Shown: positions 21,826-33,320 of the stretch, in pieces
Layout of the letters: each line of letters begins with the position of its first letter
How positions within the stretch are numbered: the stretch's first letter is position 1
Assembly: GCF_004210375.1 (NCBI RefSeq)
Contig: NC_134830.1
Span: 186,001 to 250,000, forward strand
Direction: 5' to 3'
DNA: 64,000 nt
DNA from: Tachypleus tridentatus
Lineage: Eukaryota; Arthropoda; Merostomata; Xiphosura; Limulidae
Notes under the pieces: model-generated
Seen by the model: the letters and a program-made list of their open reading frames with translations, nothing else
What the model was told of the DNA's origin: nothing
The model's database searches: none
Translations under genes and position numbers: made by a program

Positions 21826-22995
21826 CTCTAACCTGCTTATTGTGTTAGTAGTCATGCTATTATTTAACATAAAAGATTGAAATGCTTTTCATTTTAATTT
21901 CTCAAGCTTGTCATTATCAAATTCGAAATTCAAGAAGGCCCATTGAGTTCTTTTCTGAAAAACTGTAATATATTTCTGGTGTAAAGACAGTTTACATTGT
22001 CTAATTGCAAAAACGTCGTACGGTAGAACGGAGCACAATCCGATCCGTAATTTTTAATTTGTTGTTGTTGTCGCTTGTTGTAATGTATAAAGCTTCACAA
22101 CAGACTATCCTTGCTGTGGCCATCACAAGTATTGAAATGTGATATTTAGTGACATAATTTTTCAAACTTACTGTTCAGCCACTAGAGGGAATATTAAATT
22201 ATGAATCAGGTTGCAAAGTTCTGTTGTAAACATAATTATTTATTAGCTTCACCAGTGCATTTTCTAAATACATTACAACACATAACGTGTTCCATAATCT
22301 CTTTTTTTTTTCTTCCGCGGATTGAAACAGTATCGTTGAGCATGTTCAAAAGCACGTGCACTACCTTCGAAAAGAAGTAAGGGACGATCGAAACAGTAGT
22401 GACTCCTAGATTGTTCGTTCAGATACTTTGACAAAAATCTGTATAAAAATGATTTACGAACATTCCTAAATCATGACTGTGCTTCTCTCATTTCTTCATA
22501 TTCTAATCCCAAGTCTTCACATTCACTGGACAAACCTCTCCAGATAAAATATAAATACCTCACGAATATTAAAACAAAAATCATCGCTAGCGAGGTGAAA
22601 TGGTTAACAATATCCCAGAACACCCCAGTTGAGGAACGTTTCTTTCCTTCACAAAGTAATTTTCTGTCATAAAATGTTCGTGTTTTATTTCTTCATAGAT
22701 CACAATATCATACGTGATGACGACACTCCTAAATATCTCTCTCACTCAATACATACAATAAGAAAAACAGGCCAACGATAATAGATAGACCATAAAATAT
22801 CACTTATATTAACGTATCACAAGTGCATTTATGTCAAATATACGTCTCATAACGTAATTTAGTGTAACGATCTAACAACTGAACCGTTTGTGAAATGTAC
22901 GGCTATTACACAACTAAATTAAAACATGTGGCCAAAAAGCACTAAACGCGATAGGCATTACGTTCATTACACACTTAACCAGTTCAAGAAGTGTA

Positions 22996-23903
22996 CGAGG
23001 TCTATTAAAAAAATACGCGGACTGACGTCATAAAACAAAATGTACTTTATTTAGAAGTTACAGGTCTGGGGCCCCTTGAAAGTACTCTCCTCCCCAACGC
23101 ACACACTTATCCCAACGGTGTTTCCACTTGTTGAAACAGTCCTGGCACGCTTCTTTTGTAATGTCCTCCAGCTCCTTCGTCGCATTTGCCTTAATCTCGG
23201 GAATCGTCTCAAATCTTCTTCCTTTCAAGGGTCTTTTGAGTTTGGGGAACAAGAAAAACGCAAGGAGCAAGGTCAGGTGAATAGGGTGGGGGGGAAGAAC
23301 AGTGATCAAGTGTTTGGGCAAAAACTCACGAGTTCTGAGGGCTGAATTTCGCAGCAACGCGGTGCATCTTCAATTTTTCGGTCAAAATCTCGTAACAAGA
23401 TCCAACTGATATCCCACACTCTTCAGCAAGCTCCCTGACAGTCAGACGTCGATCGATTTGCCCGCACCAGGGTGTTGATTTTGTCGACGTGTGGGTCGTC
23501 AGTTGACGTGGAAGGACGTCCAGGACGCTCATCATCTTCAATGGACTGTCGACCATCCTTAAAACGTTCATGCCACTTGAAACATGCCGTACGCTTCATT
23601 GCAACATCACCGTAAGCCGCGTTAAGCATAGCAAAAGTTTCAGTCGCAGATTTTCCAAGTTTAACACAAAATTTCACAGCAAGTCGTTGCTCCTTCAGGT
23701 CATTCATTCTGAAATCCGCCAAACGAAAAAATCGCACTTCACTTAAAACCGCGTAGCTAATACACAAATGAAGATATCTGCAATCGGGAAATGGCGTCGT
23801 AATCAGCTGATCTGTGCGAACCTAGCGACACCAAGCGGATTCCCCTGGAACCAACTGGAGCCGCGCAATTCAAACAGTCCGCGTATTTTTTGAACAGCCC
23901 TCG
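22996..23903 (-). mobile_element. Internally deleted mariner transposon
   Basis: About 29-bp inverted ends: CGAGGTCTATTAAAAAAATA then CGCGGACTG on the left, and reversed CGAGGGCTGTTCAAAAAATA then CGCGGACTG on the right. TA flanks both ends (22994-22995, 23904-23905). At 908 bp it is about 400 bp shorter than a usual mariner. The loss is in the middle of the transposase gene. Confidence 0.92.
23058..23707 (-). pseudogene. Mariner transposase, deleted and frameshifted
   Basis: A mariner transposase acts on the element ends in the nucleus. The N-terminus reads MNDLKEQRLAVKFCVKLGKS, then ACFKWHERFKDGRQSIEDDE, the first helix-turn-helix and the GRPSTS linker. The second helix-turn-helix follows in another frame (RLTVRELAEECGISVGSCYE). 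After RVAAKFSPQNS the sequence jumps straight to the C-terminus: ITVLPPHP, FFLFPKLKRPLKGRRFETIP and KRPL..WGGEYFQG-type ending. The catalytic core around the first and second aspartates is missing, and the third is out of frame, so it cannot make transposase. The terminal ends are intact enough that it could have been moved by another element. Confidence 0.93.
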
Positions 23904-24027
23904 TATTTGTTAAACATTCAAGTAGAGTAACTCACCTGCCCAGAAAGTCTAAAATTCCTGTGTTTTTCCTGAAGTTACGTCGAAAATATTGTTATAAGAT
24001 ATATAATTTGTAACTTACCTAGAGGTT

Positions 24028-24146
24028 CCCCGCTAGTACAGCGGTATGTCTCCGGGTTAACAACGCTAAAATCAGAGGTTTGATTCCCCTCGGTGGGCTC
24101 AGCAGATAGCCCAAGGTGGCTTTGCTGTAAAAAAACACATACTTAC
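24028..24146 (+). repeat. SINE-B copy
   Basis: CCCCGCTAGTACAGCGG, GGTTTGATTCCCCTCGGTGG, AGATAGCCCAAGGTGGCTTT, ACACATAC end. Confidence 0.87.
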
Positions 24147-24613
24147 CTAGAGGGTGAATTAATTTATGATAAAATTAGTCCTAGAATATTCGGCGTATAT
24201 TAATGAATGAAAGACTTTACAAGATATCTAGTACATGGATTAGATTATAATTACCGATGAAACAGTCAGTTGCTTAATTAAGCTCGAAATAAAACATCAA
24301 AAGACAGTTGTTTCGTTCAGTTTGCTGAGTAAATTGATCAGTGTTTATGTATTCGGATCCTCAAGAGCGAAACATAACCAGTGTAATTATCTGTGACGTG
24401 TTTGAGGTCTGATCTTCTGATGTAAAATTCATGTGGCATTTAACTGTTGTTGGAGAAGAAAAGTACAGTTAGCACAAACATCTATCATATATCAATGACT
24501 TTTAGATGTCTTCTGATAAACTGATGGTCCAATTTTGATAAGGTGTATATATATATATATTCCGAATATTATAATTTTATTTAACTAATAAAACCAGTAT
24601 CAAACAACAGATG

Positions 24614-24886
24614 GTTTGTTTGTTGAATTTCGTGCTAAGCTACACCAGGGCTATCTACACTAGCCGTCCCTAATTCAGCAGTGTAAGATTAGGGAAAAGG
24701 CAGCTAGTCATCATCACCCGCCGCCAACGCTTGAGCTACTCTTTTACCAACAAATAGTGCAACTGACCGAAACATTATTATGCCCCCACGGCTAAAAGTG
24801 TGACCATGTTTGGTGTGACAGGGATTCAAACCCGCGACCATCAGAACACGAGTCGAGCGCCTTAACCACCTGCCCATGCCGGGCCT
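24614..24886 (-). repeat. SINE-A copy
   Basis: Reversed tail GAATTTCGTGCTAAGCTAC through the head CATGCCGGGCC. Near full length. Confidence 0.9.
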
Positions 24887-25184
24887 ACCAACAGATGGCA
24901 CTTTCATAATAAATCTCCATGACAGTCGTCTTCACTGACAATTGTCAAATAAAACGAACTAATCTTTATCCGTTGATATAATCAACCAATAACAAATTAC
25001 TATGTCAATTGTTTACAACAGTAGCAACGTTATGATACATGTATAATAACACTAAGTGAAGAAATAATTATTGGGAAAACGATCCCATTAGCATATAACA
25101 AAATGACTATCACCGAGAGGACACATAAATATTCCTATAATAAATATTTGTATAAAACTATATTAATTTGAGTACGTTATATTG

Positions 25185-25225
25185 ATACAAAGTTTCACCT
25201 GGTTAACCTGTCATCATCAGGTATA
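25185..25225 (-). repeat. Hammerhead/Penelope-like motif
   Basis: On the minus strand CTGATGATGACAGGTTAACC is followed by AGGTGAAACTTTG. CTGATGA and GAAAC with a pairing stretch between them resemble a hammerhead core as found in Penelope-like elements. The stem has a mismatch and the outer stems were not established. Confidence 0.35.
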
Positions 25226-25339
25226 ATATTTTATTATTTTCAAATATCTACCGTTATATTACATAACAATTTACAATAACTCATTTACTTCGAGACATTC
25301 TTATTTAAATTTAAAATATATGATCTTGTAAGATGTCCT

Positions 25340-25412
25340 CCGATGGAACAATGGTAAATCTACGGACTTACAAAGCTAAAACAACAGATAGTGACTTTTC
25401 TCTAAAACAAAC
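25340..25412 (+). repeat. SINE-B fragment
   Basis: CTCCGATGGAACAATGG, TCTACGGACTTACAAAGC, TAAAACAACAGATAG. Internally shortened. Confidence 0.5.
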
Positions 25413-25613
25413 AAGGATATCTTATAACACGCTGGTATGTAAACGCAAAAGATAATTTTTTACTTTTAGGATATACAGGTGTGACGGTTATCGACTTGAC
25501 AAATCTTAGTGATTAGCGATAAGTCTCGTCGGCTTAAAAAAAAGGCAAAGCGCATTTGGAGTGACGTGTTTCAAAGACTATAATTAGTAGTTCAGCGGTG
25601 AGGTTGCACTAGG

Positions 25614-25674
25614 TCCCGGCATGGCCAGGTGGTTAAGGCACTCAACTCGTAATCCAAGGGTCTCAGGTTTGAAA
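25614..25674 (+). repeat. SINE-A head only
   Basis: CCCGGCATGGCCAGGTGG, then CTCGTAATCCAAGGGTC and AGGTTTGAAAC. The body is missing. Confidence 0.75.
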
Positions 25675-26447
25675 CAAAACAAACTTACCCATAATTAAAA
25701 GAGTTCATGATAAAAGGTCAGGGTGTTAGATATTTATATCAGCGACTACGTCTACACTAACTGCATCGCTTTACGTTAGCACATTTTTTATAACCCAAAC
25801 TGTTCATGGTTTCATCCTTTCTTACACGGTCAGTTTATTAAAATGATTCTTTATGATTTATTATGTAGAAATCATCATTTCTGAACAGTATAAAAACAGG
25901 TGAATCATTTGCAAGTTAACATTACAACGTTTCTGTTAGGACAAAATCAATTAGTGTGAACCTGTTTCACACAGACAGCAAGATAATTTATGTTTAGCGC
26001 ATTTACACATCATGTATTCGTAAATGAATGTTGACCTTTCCACAAGCGACTAATCAACACAGTTTTCTCACACAACTTTACTGAAATATCAGTTATTGTT
26101 AAACAAACTACGAGCTTATTTCGTGATTGTTCCATGGAATATCCACAAACTTCAGTGGTGTTCAGACGGATCACTCACAGTATCTTTTGCTCTTTTTTGT
26201 TTTCTGTCATAAAAAATGATCGTACTATTTTATTTCATGAGTATATAGAATAATATAAGATTTTCTGACATGAACAGCAGAACAAGAGTGTGAGAATAAG
26301 TTAAATTGAAACTTCAGAATAATGTTAAGTTACATGGAACTCTGCTGAAAGTTTGTTCAAAAAAATTCGGACTTTTAGATTTTTTATAATGAATATCTTA
26401 CACAACATTTCTGCAAGTGATACATTACTTAACCCACAATTCGACTT

Positions 26448-26556
26448 GAGTAGCCCAAAGTCGGCGACGGATGGTGTTGTCTAGCTGTCTTCCCTTTATT
26501 ACTTTTCTATTAGAGTCGACTATTGCTGGTAGCCCTCGAGTAGCTTCAACAGCTAA
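26448..26556 (+). repeat. SINE-A tail fragment
   Basis: GAGTAGCCCAAAGTCGGCG, CTAGCTGTCTTCCC and TAGCCCTCGAGTAGCTTC. Confidence 0.65.
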
Positions 26557-27407
26557 TTATAATGTCAAAAATATTGTTAAAAAATCAACAAACAGCTAAT
26601 TATAATATAAAAAATATTGTTGTAAACAACATAACAAAAAAACCACTATACTCACTGTCGCTAAAAACCCATTCATTATAAATGAGTAATACGTTTCGTT
26701 TTCCAGGTAATTATATATTGAATTTCATCTATCAGTAACTTAATTAACCATCAGAGAGCTTAGATTTATGTGTACAGAAAAGAAAACATTTGTACATCAC
26801 TGAAAGGCAAATAACGACACAAAGTCACAAGTATGTGCACACACAGTAGATACATTTACACGTGTAAAACTTATTTACAACGTACTTGAAGAGATGAACA
26901 GCTGCAGGCACCATAGTTGTAAAAACAAACACTTAACATGAATAACACACCAAGCGATGAAATTATTGATCACTAATGATATATTTGAAGGAATCAAAAT
27001 CATATTTCTGTAACAACTAAATGATCGATGTATTTCAGTAAAATTGAACGTTTAATTCATGTTTTAAACTTATGCTATTGTTTCTGTTTGAGAGTGAAGA
27101 AAGCTAAATAGGTCTGGAACTGACGTTATACTTCGACAAATTCACGAATAACTGAGATAAAACAACAACCCATAAAGCTATAAATAATATAAAAGAAACT
27201 TAAAATCAATCAAAATATTGGTTTGTTTTGTTGCCCTGAAACCAATCAAGTTAAGCTTCAAAGCGTGAGAAACCAACAGACCTTGATGCCATCACAGAGG
27301 CTTGGGTGATTTACAAGAAGTCGAGTCCACAAATGGTGGAACGTTTTCGTCTTTTCTAGACATTGCCGGAGTTTTTTGTAATTAATACAAAGTTTTATTA
27401 ATTAAGT

Positions 27408-27582
27408 GACTCAGCATGGCCAGATGGTTAGGGTGCTCGGCACATAATCTGACGGTCGCGGGTTTGAATTCCCGTCACACAAAATATGCTCACCCTTTCA
27501 GGCATAAGAGCATTACAAGTGACGGTCAATCTCACTATTCGTTGATAAGAGAGTTAACCCAAGAGTTGATGGCGGGTGGTAA
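27408..27582 (+). repeat. SINE-A copy, 3-prime truncated
   Basis: Head ACTCAGCATGGCCAGATGG through body AGTTGATGGCGGGTGGT, where it stops and a minus copy begins. Confidence 0.85.
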
Positions 27583-27584
27583 TT

Positions 27585-27765
27585 GGTTTGTTTAGAATTT
27601 CGCGCAAAGCTACTCGAGGGCTATCTGCGCTAATCGTCCATAATTTACCTGTGGTAAGACTAGGGAGAAGGCAGCTAGTCATTACCACCCACCGCCAACT
27701 CTTGGGCTACTCTTTTACCAACGAATAATGGGACTGACCGTCACAATATAACGCCCCCACGTGAG
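27585..27765 (-). repeat. SINE-A copy, head truncated
   Basis: Reversed tail TTTAGAATTTCGCGCAAAGC through ACGCCCCCACG. Joined directly to the preceding plus copy, giving an inverted pair. Confidence 0.88.
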
Positions 27766-28600
27766 CTTGGTCTTTGACCCTCTAAAAACTATTCACTTTT
27801 AAGTTGGATCACAGTCCAAATTTATATCAACTTTTGTTCAAATCTGTTCAACTTTTTGTTTTTAAGAAACCTTGCTGATAAACATACAAAATAATACTAA
27901 CACAAGAGTGAAAACATCACCTCTGTCCACCTTCGGTGCCGGGGACAACTAGAAAAGAATCTTACAAATAATTTGTCGTAACATAAACAATCGTTCAAGT
28001 GGAAACATTCCAACGAGATGATAAAACATGAACACTGCCTTTTTGAATAATGCTTGACTCTGATATAATTGGCTTATTACATGTACAAGTGTAAGTAAAG
28101 TCCCAATGAATATTTCATAAAATAAGACAAGATTTCCAAGTGTGTGTGTGTGCATATCAATATATATATATAAATATATATATATACTTAGTATGAAAGC
28201 TTTTGATAGAAATATATTTCAAGTTTTCGATTTTAGAAAACACTGAAATTTTTGCCAAGACAAAATATAAAATATAATAATATAGTGAATTTCTTATTCC
28301 ACATAAACTTAATAAATATCTTGTTATTTTACACACATACAAAGTGTAAAAGGTAACTAATTCACATGAGACATTCAGATATGAATAAAAAGTTTATTAT
28401 TGAAAAGCACGATGAGATATATGAATGAACTAGTGATATTACGTACAAGCAGAAATAAATACATAAACAACTTAAAAATATAGTAAAAATAACGTGAAGG
28501 ATATATGATCATACAATTTAAGTTATTTTTATATCTTGAACTTCTCTAAGAGTATTTATTATTTTTTAACAATAAGTAAATAAGCAAGAAACTTCAGTAA

Positions 28601-28879
28601 TTGTTTTGTTTGTTTTTGAATTTCGCACAAAGCTACTCGAGGGCTATCTGTGCTAGCCGTCCCTAATTTAGCAGTGTAAGACTACTGGGAAGGCAGCTAG
28701 TCATCAACAAACACCGTCAACTCTTGGGCTACTCTTTTACCAACGAATAATGGGATGGACCGTAACATTATAACGCCCCCACGGCTGAAAGGGCGAGCAT
28801 GTTTGGTGCGACCGTGTTTCAAACCCGCAACCCTCGAATTACGAGTGGAACGCCTTAACACACTTGGTCATGCCGGGCC
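28601..28879 (-). repeat. SINE-A copy, near consensus
   Basis: Reversed tail TTTTTGAATTTCGCACAAAG through the head CATGCCGGGCC. Confidence 0.92.
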
Positions 28880-29289
28880 TCTTGTACACCAATATAGATT
28901 CAAGTATCTAGCTACTATTATCTTCCAAGTGTGAAAGTACAAAATCTATTTACTGTAGTGTGTACACTGGGAGGGTAAGAAGCACAAATTTTAGTTTTAT
29001 AAGCCAAGAATTATTAACGCTATTTATCAGATTATAAGTGTGCACTGTGTGTAAATTCATGGAACTATAATTACGTAGATAGACGATCACGGAAATTAAA
29101 ACTGAAGAAGAAATTTATAATAAAAGCTAAAACTGATTTTCTGGACACCTTTAACATTGAGAATTAATTAATTAAGATAAAAATGCAGTTGCAGTGATAA
29201 GTTATTAATACAGAAGTACAAGTACGCTACTTTAATATTTGACTTTATTTTCTACTTCTCCAGACGGAAAAGTGACAGATGTATGAACT

Positions 29290-29569
29290 TGGCCCGGCAT
29301 GGCTGAGCGTGTTAAGGCGTGCGACTCATAATTTGAGGATCGTGGTTTCAAATCCCAGTCACATCAAACATACTCGCCCTTTCAGCTGTGGGGGCGTTAT
29401 AAGTGACGGTCAATTCCACTATTCGTTGGTAAAAGAGCAGCCCAAGAGTTGACGCTGGGTGGTGATGACTGGCTACCTTCCGTCTAGTCTTACACTGCTA
29501 AATTATGGTCGGCTAGTGCAGATAGCCATCGTGCAACTTTGCACGAAATTCAAAACAAATCAAATCAAA
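29290..29569 (+). repeat. SINE-A copy, near full length
   Basis: Head GGCCCGGCATGGCTGAGCG through tail TTTGCACGAAATTCAAAAC. Confidence 0.92.
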
Positions 29570-29571
29570 AC

Positions 29572-29656
29572 CGTCTGGTCTTACACTGCTAAATTAGGAA
29601 CGGTTAGCGCAAACAGCCCCGTGTAGCTTTGCGCGAAACTAAAAGAAACAAACAAA
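29572..29656 (+). repeat. SINE-A tail, second copy in tandem
   Basis: GTCTTACACTGCTAAATTAG through TTTGCGCGAAACTAAAAG, directly behind a full copy. Confidence 0.85.
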
Positions 29657-30430
29657 GCCAATAACCTGAACCAAACATTCTTGAAAGAATGTTCTGCACA
29701 ATCCAGGTAGCGCTAAGAGCCCAAAGATTTTATCACATCTTGCTATGCGTTAGACGGGAAAATGATGCTGTGTTCTTTAGGTATACTTTTGTTATTACTC
29801 CTAACATAATACTGAATAACAAGTGAATGAGAGCCAGGCCAGCAAAGTAAACGAAGAAAATGTGAAAAGCTCAACCAAAGATACAATAGCTTCACTATAA
29901 AAACAAAGGTGTTACGTTGCATAGGAATCTTCATTTAAATTCGACAGTGTTTCATGCAGCACTTCATTAACACGTTTCCTGTTAGATCAACTAACAAGGT
30001 ATAAACATTCTGAAGAGAAATATGATTACCAGTGTTATTACAGTATACACTGTGCTGTCAACTTCAGCTTGTTACCAACATCATGGTAAAACAAACTGAA
30101 CAGCCACTTTATTTAAGTAAACGCGAGTAAAAAAGTTTTTCCATAACACTGTCTTCTAAAGTGTGTTAATTAATATGCACTCATTTTGATACGTTAGCAC
30201 AATAGGTTTCCCACCTTCGCAGCAACCATTCATTGCCGTTAAAATAAACCAACGAGCATCATCACATTTTTTTCTTCATATCTATATATATCGATGATTA
30301 TAGATTATCGATCAACATCACAAGAAGTAACAATTTAGACCTCCTCAAAAGTTTAATTTTTGTTTGTTTTTACAGCGCAAAAATACACAAAGAGGTGTGA
30401 AAAGTTGTTTCTGGTGTTTGCTGCACTGCA

Positions 30431-30685
30431 GTTTCAAGCTATAAGAATAACTGAGAATTTCAGTTTCAAGCTATAATAATAACTGAGAATTTCAGTTTCA
30501 AGCTCTGAGAATAACTGAGAATTTCAGTTTCAAGCTATAATAATAACTGAGAATTTCAGTTTCAAGCTATAAGAATAACTGAGAATTTCAGTTTCAAGCT
30601 ATAAGAATAACTGAGAATTTCAGTTTCAAGCTATAATAATAACTGAGAATTTCAGTTTCAAGCTCTAAGAGCAATTAAGAACTGA
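30431..30685. repeat. 32-bp minisatellite, eight copies
   Basis: Units of GTTTCAAGCTATAAGAATAA plus CTGAGAATTTCA start every 32 bp from 30431 to 30655. The last is degenerate. Confidence 0.92.
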
Positions 30686-30739
30686 ATATTCAAGATATAA
30701 AAACTTAGAAATGCAGTTTTAAGCTATACTCCTTGTACA

Positions 30740-30862
30740 TTCCCTGCTGGTACAGCAGTAGGTCTACGGATTTACAACGCTACAATCAGGGGGTTCAATT
30801 CCCCTCGATAAACTCGGCAGATAATCCAATATGGCTTTGTTATAAGAAAACACAACACACAC
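30740..30862 (+). repeat. SINE-B copy
   Basis: CCCTGCTGGTACAGCAG, GGTTCAATTCCCCTCG, TATGGCTTTGTTATAAG, ACACAC end. Confidence 0.82.
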
Positions 30863-31494
30863 TTGTTTTACTAAGTGAACATAGATAAATAAATGTAAAT
30901 TTAAATTACCTTTTCTGAAATTCACATTAATTATTATTATGTTTATTTTTAGTCGGCCAGTTAGAACCACTGAGAAGCTTTTTCTAAATTCTTACACATA
31001 TAACGACTTTAATGAAAAAATAAACTCATATTAACTCATAAACAACAAGAAATCGCTTTATAAAAACCATCCAACAAGTTTCAAAATTGACAAGTTACTG
31101 CATTATCTGTTTTAAATTTAATTTTCAGTTCTAGAATTTAATACGTCAGAATGCAAGAAATATTAATGACGAATTTTTAAAAGAGGTGGAAGTCTCTGTA
31201 TCTTAGGCAGTAAAAATCGGCTTACTGCATGGGGATAATAAAAAGAAAAACAAAAAACAAGTGTTAAGAAATGAAACTAGCACGTTATGATTCTTTCATT
31301 AGTACTTTCATATCATTTTATGTACAATGTAGTAAACTAAGCCTATAAATGAATCCATGCATTCATGATGTAAAAAAACAAACAAATACTTATGTTCTAG
31401 AAGTTTTGATAGAAATGTATACAAACTCTGTAACCCGAGCGCTTTCGAAAGATGAACCTTTCTCCTTTATGGCCAAACCAAGAAGGAATATGTA

Positions 31495-31770
31495 TTCTAA
31501 AGACGGCTGGTATGGGTGTTAAAATTTTAATTAGAATAACGCAGAGAAAAAATCATTTAAAACTTCTTAGGTCACATTCAAGTAAACAAAGAGAGTTTGC
31601 AACTGACTGTTGCAGGGCAAATGTCTTAGGGACGAGAGTATAAACAAGTATGAGATTGTAGGTGTCGTTGCAGTTAGATGTAAGGTTATTAATTAATATA
31701 AGTATAAAGGCGTTTCTTGAATTGGCTCAATTTTGGTTTGAGTTGTTGTATAAGTAGGGTTTCTTAGATT
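31495..31770 (+). repeat. Penelope-like element fragment
   Basis: TCTAAAGACGGCTGGTATGG, then CTTCTTAGGTCACATTCAAG, GAGAGTTTGCAACTGACTG, TTGCAGGGCAAATGTCTTAG and GGACGAGAGTATAAACAAG. It forms an inverted pair with 31775-31985. The open frame at 31452-31643 lies across it and is not a gene. Confidence 0.65.
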
Positions 31771-31774
31771 TTGC

Positions 31775-31985
31775 GCTCCCTATAATCTCGAACCCATTTA
31801 CTTTCTCGTCCCTAAGACACGTGCCCTGCAACGGTCAGTTGCAAACTCTCTTTGGTAACCTGAAGATGACACAAGAAGGTAAAAAACGATGTTCTGTACT
31901 TTATGTTAATTAAAGTTTTAATACCCATACCAGCCATCTTTAGAATACATTTTTACTTCAAGTTGGTTTCTCGTCATCATGAAGA
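31775..31985 (-). repeat. Penelope-like element fragment, inverted
   Basis: Read on the minus strand: border ATGATGACGAGAAACC, then TAAAGATGGCTGGTATGGGT, ACCTTCTTGTGTCATCTTC, AGGTTACCAAAGAGAGTTTG and CTTAGGGACGAGAA. Same order as 31495-31770. Confidence 0.65.
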
Positions 31986-32194
31986 TGAACCTTCACAGCG
32001 ACGATACAAACAATTCAGCTTTCCTTAAATGTACACTGTACGTCTTTAATCAACACCGACAAATGTACAATAATCTCAGTTATTATACAGGGGTGAATGT
32101 AACGCACGTTTTATTAAGTCTGTCACGAGAACTTTGAGAGAACAATGAAAATATTAGGCAAACGTAAAACTGCGAATGAAGACGAAGACAGTTG

Positions 32195-32300
32195 ATAAAA
32201 CATAACATTTTATTTGCAAGGTTCGAACGTTTCGGAACACACTATTTCTATCTATAGCAGTATCTGAAAATTGTGGTACAACGACCACAATTCACTAAAA
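32195..32300. repeat. Possible second Penelope-like type
   Basis: TTCGAACGTTTCGGAACAC with a downstream ATAGCAGTATCTGAAAATTG resembles the terminal signal style of Penelope-like elements. Weak. Confidence 0.3.
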
Positions 32301-32472
32301 TTATAACATATTATAATGACTAGTTTATTGAGTTATTAAATTAAATGCTTTCTGTGTTATCAACCGTCTTTAACTTCGTGGTTAGATTAAGAAAACATAG
32401 AATTAATTTTGTACTGGAGAAGTATATTTTGGGGGACACAATGCTAAGATAAAGATCTGTTCGTATGTGAAA

Positions 32473-32731
32473 GGCCCGGTATGGCCAGGTGGTTAAGGCA
32501 CTCGACTCGTAATATGAGGGTCGCGGGTTCGAATCCTCATCACACCACACATGCTGTGGGTTGACAACATGGGGGTGTTATAACGTGACGGCCAATCCAA
32601 CTATTCGTTGGTAAAAAAGTAGCCCAAGAGTTGGCGGTGGGTGGTGACGACTAGCTCTTCCCTCAAGTCTTAACGACAGCTAGCGTAGATAGCTCTCGTG
32701 TAGCTATGCGCGAAATTCAAAACAAAACCAA
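32473..32731 (+). repeat. SINE-A copy
   Basis: Head GGCCCGGTATGGCCAGGTGG through tail TATGCGCGAAATTCAAAAC, with a short deletion in the body (TAGCTCTTCCCTC). Confidence 0.92.
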
Positions 32732-33109
32732 GATCTTTTGTGAAATATATATATATATATACAGTTTTCATTTAAGTGAGATTGCTGAAAACCAAAAAAG
32801 CGATTACTTCTGTATTTAATCTAACTTAATACATTCGATTAATTAACTTTATGTAATAATTTCACTTACATTTGATTGCACGGCCTACTCAACACAATGT
32901 ATACTTTAATACATTCCATCTGAAAAGGCAATCACTTATACTCTGTTGTTTTCCGATAAAACATATTGTACTAAACTTTGGCTAGATCAACTAATTCAGT
33001 ATGGCTGACAGATTACACCGAATATTGTTCAAAGTTTCCTAACAAGAAATAACATGCAATTATTTTTGGTATCACTATATATTTCTTTGATTCCATTGTT
33101 TCTGTTTAT

Positions 33110-33320
33110 TCGTTTGTTGTTGTTTTTTAAATTTCATGCAAAGCTACAAAAGGGCTATCTGCACTAGCTGTACCTAATTTAACAGTGTAAGACTAGAGTG
33201 AAGGCAGCTAGTCATCACCGTCCACCGCTAACTGTTATGCTAATCTTTTACCAACGAATAGTGGGGATTGACCGTCACGCCCTACGGCTGAAAGGGCGAA
33301 CATGGAAGGGCGGGGATTCC
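33110..33320 (-). repeat. SINE-A copy, head truncated
   Basis: Reversed tail AAATTTCATGCAAAGCTAC through GGGCGGGGATTCC. Confidence 0.85.

Larger units (their letters stand above)
11647..22993. other. Long non-coding stretch with minisatellites and SINEs
   Basis: No coding exon recognised. Contents listed separately: a tRNA-like SINE head (12437-12530), 33-bp and 40-bp minisatellites, SINE-A and SINE-C copies, a 78-bp palindromic element, and a Penelope-like fragment (18800-19060). Between 19,400 and 20,300 and between 21,850 and 22,990 I see only AT-rich unique-looking sequence. If the Ig gene extends upstream, this could be its first intron. Confidence 0.5.
23906..30430. other. Non-coding stretch with scattered SINEs
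   Basis: No gene recognised. Named SINE copies are listed separately. The stretches 25,680-26,440 and 26,660-27,400 and 29,700-30,400 are AT-rich without recognisable structure, apart from two near-copies of AGCTAATTATAAT at about 26,550 and 26,593. Confidence 0.5.

Noticed and set aside
23076..23345. 89-codon plus-strand frame
   Set aside because: Antisense of the mariner transposase remnant.
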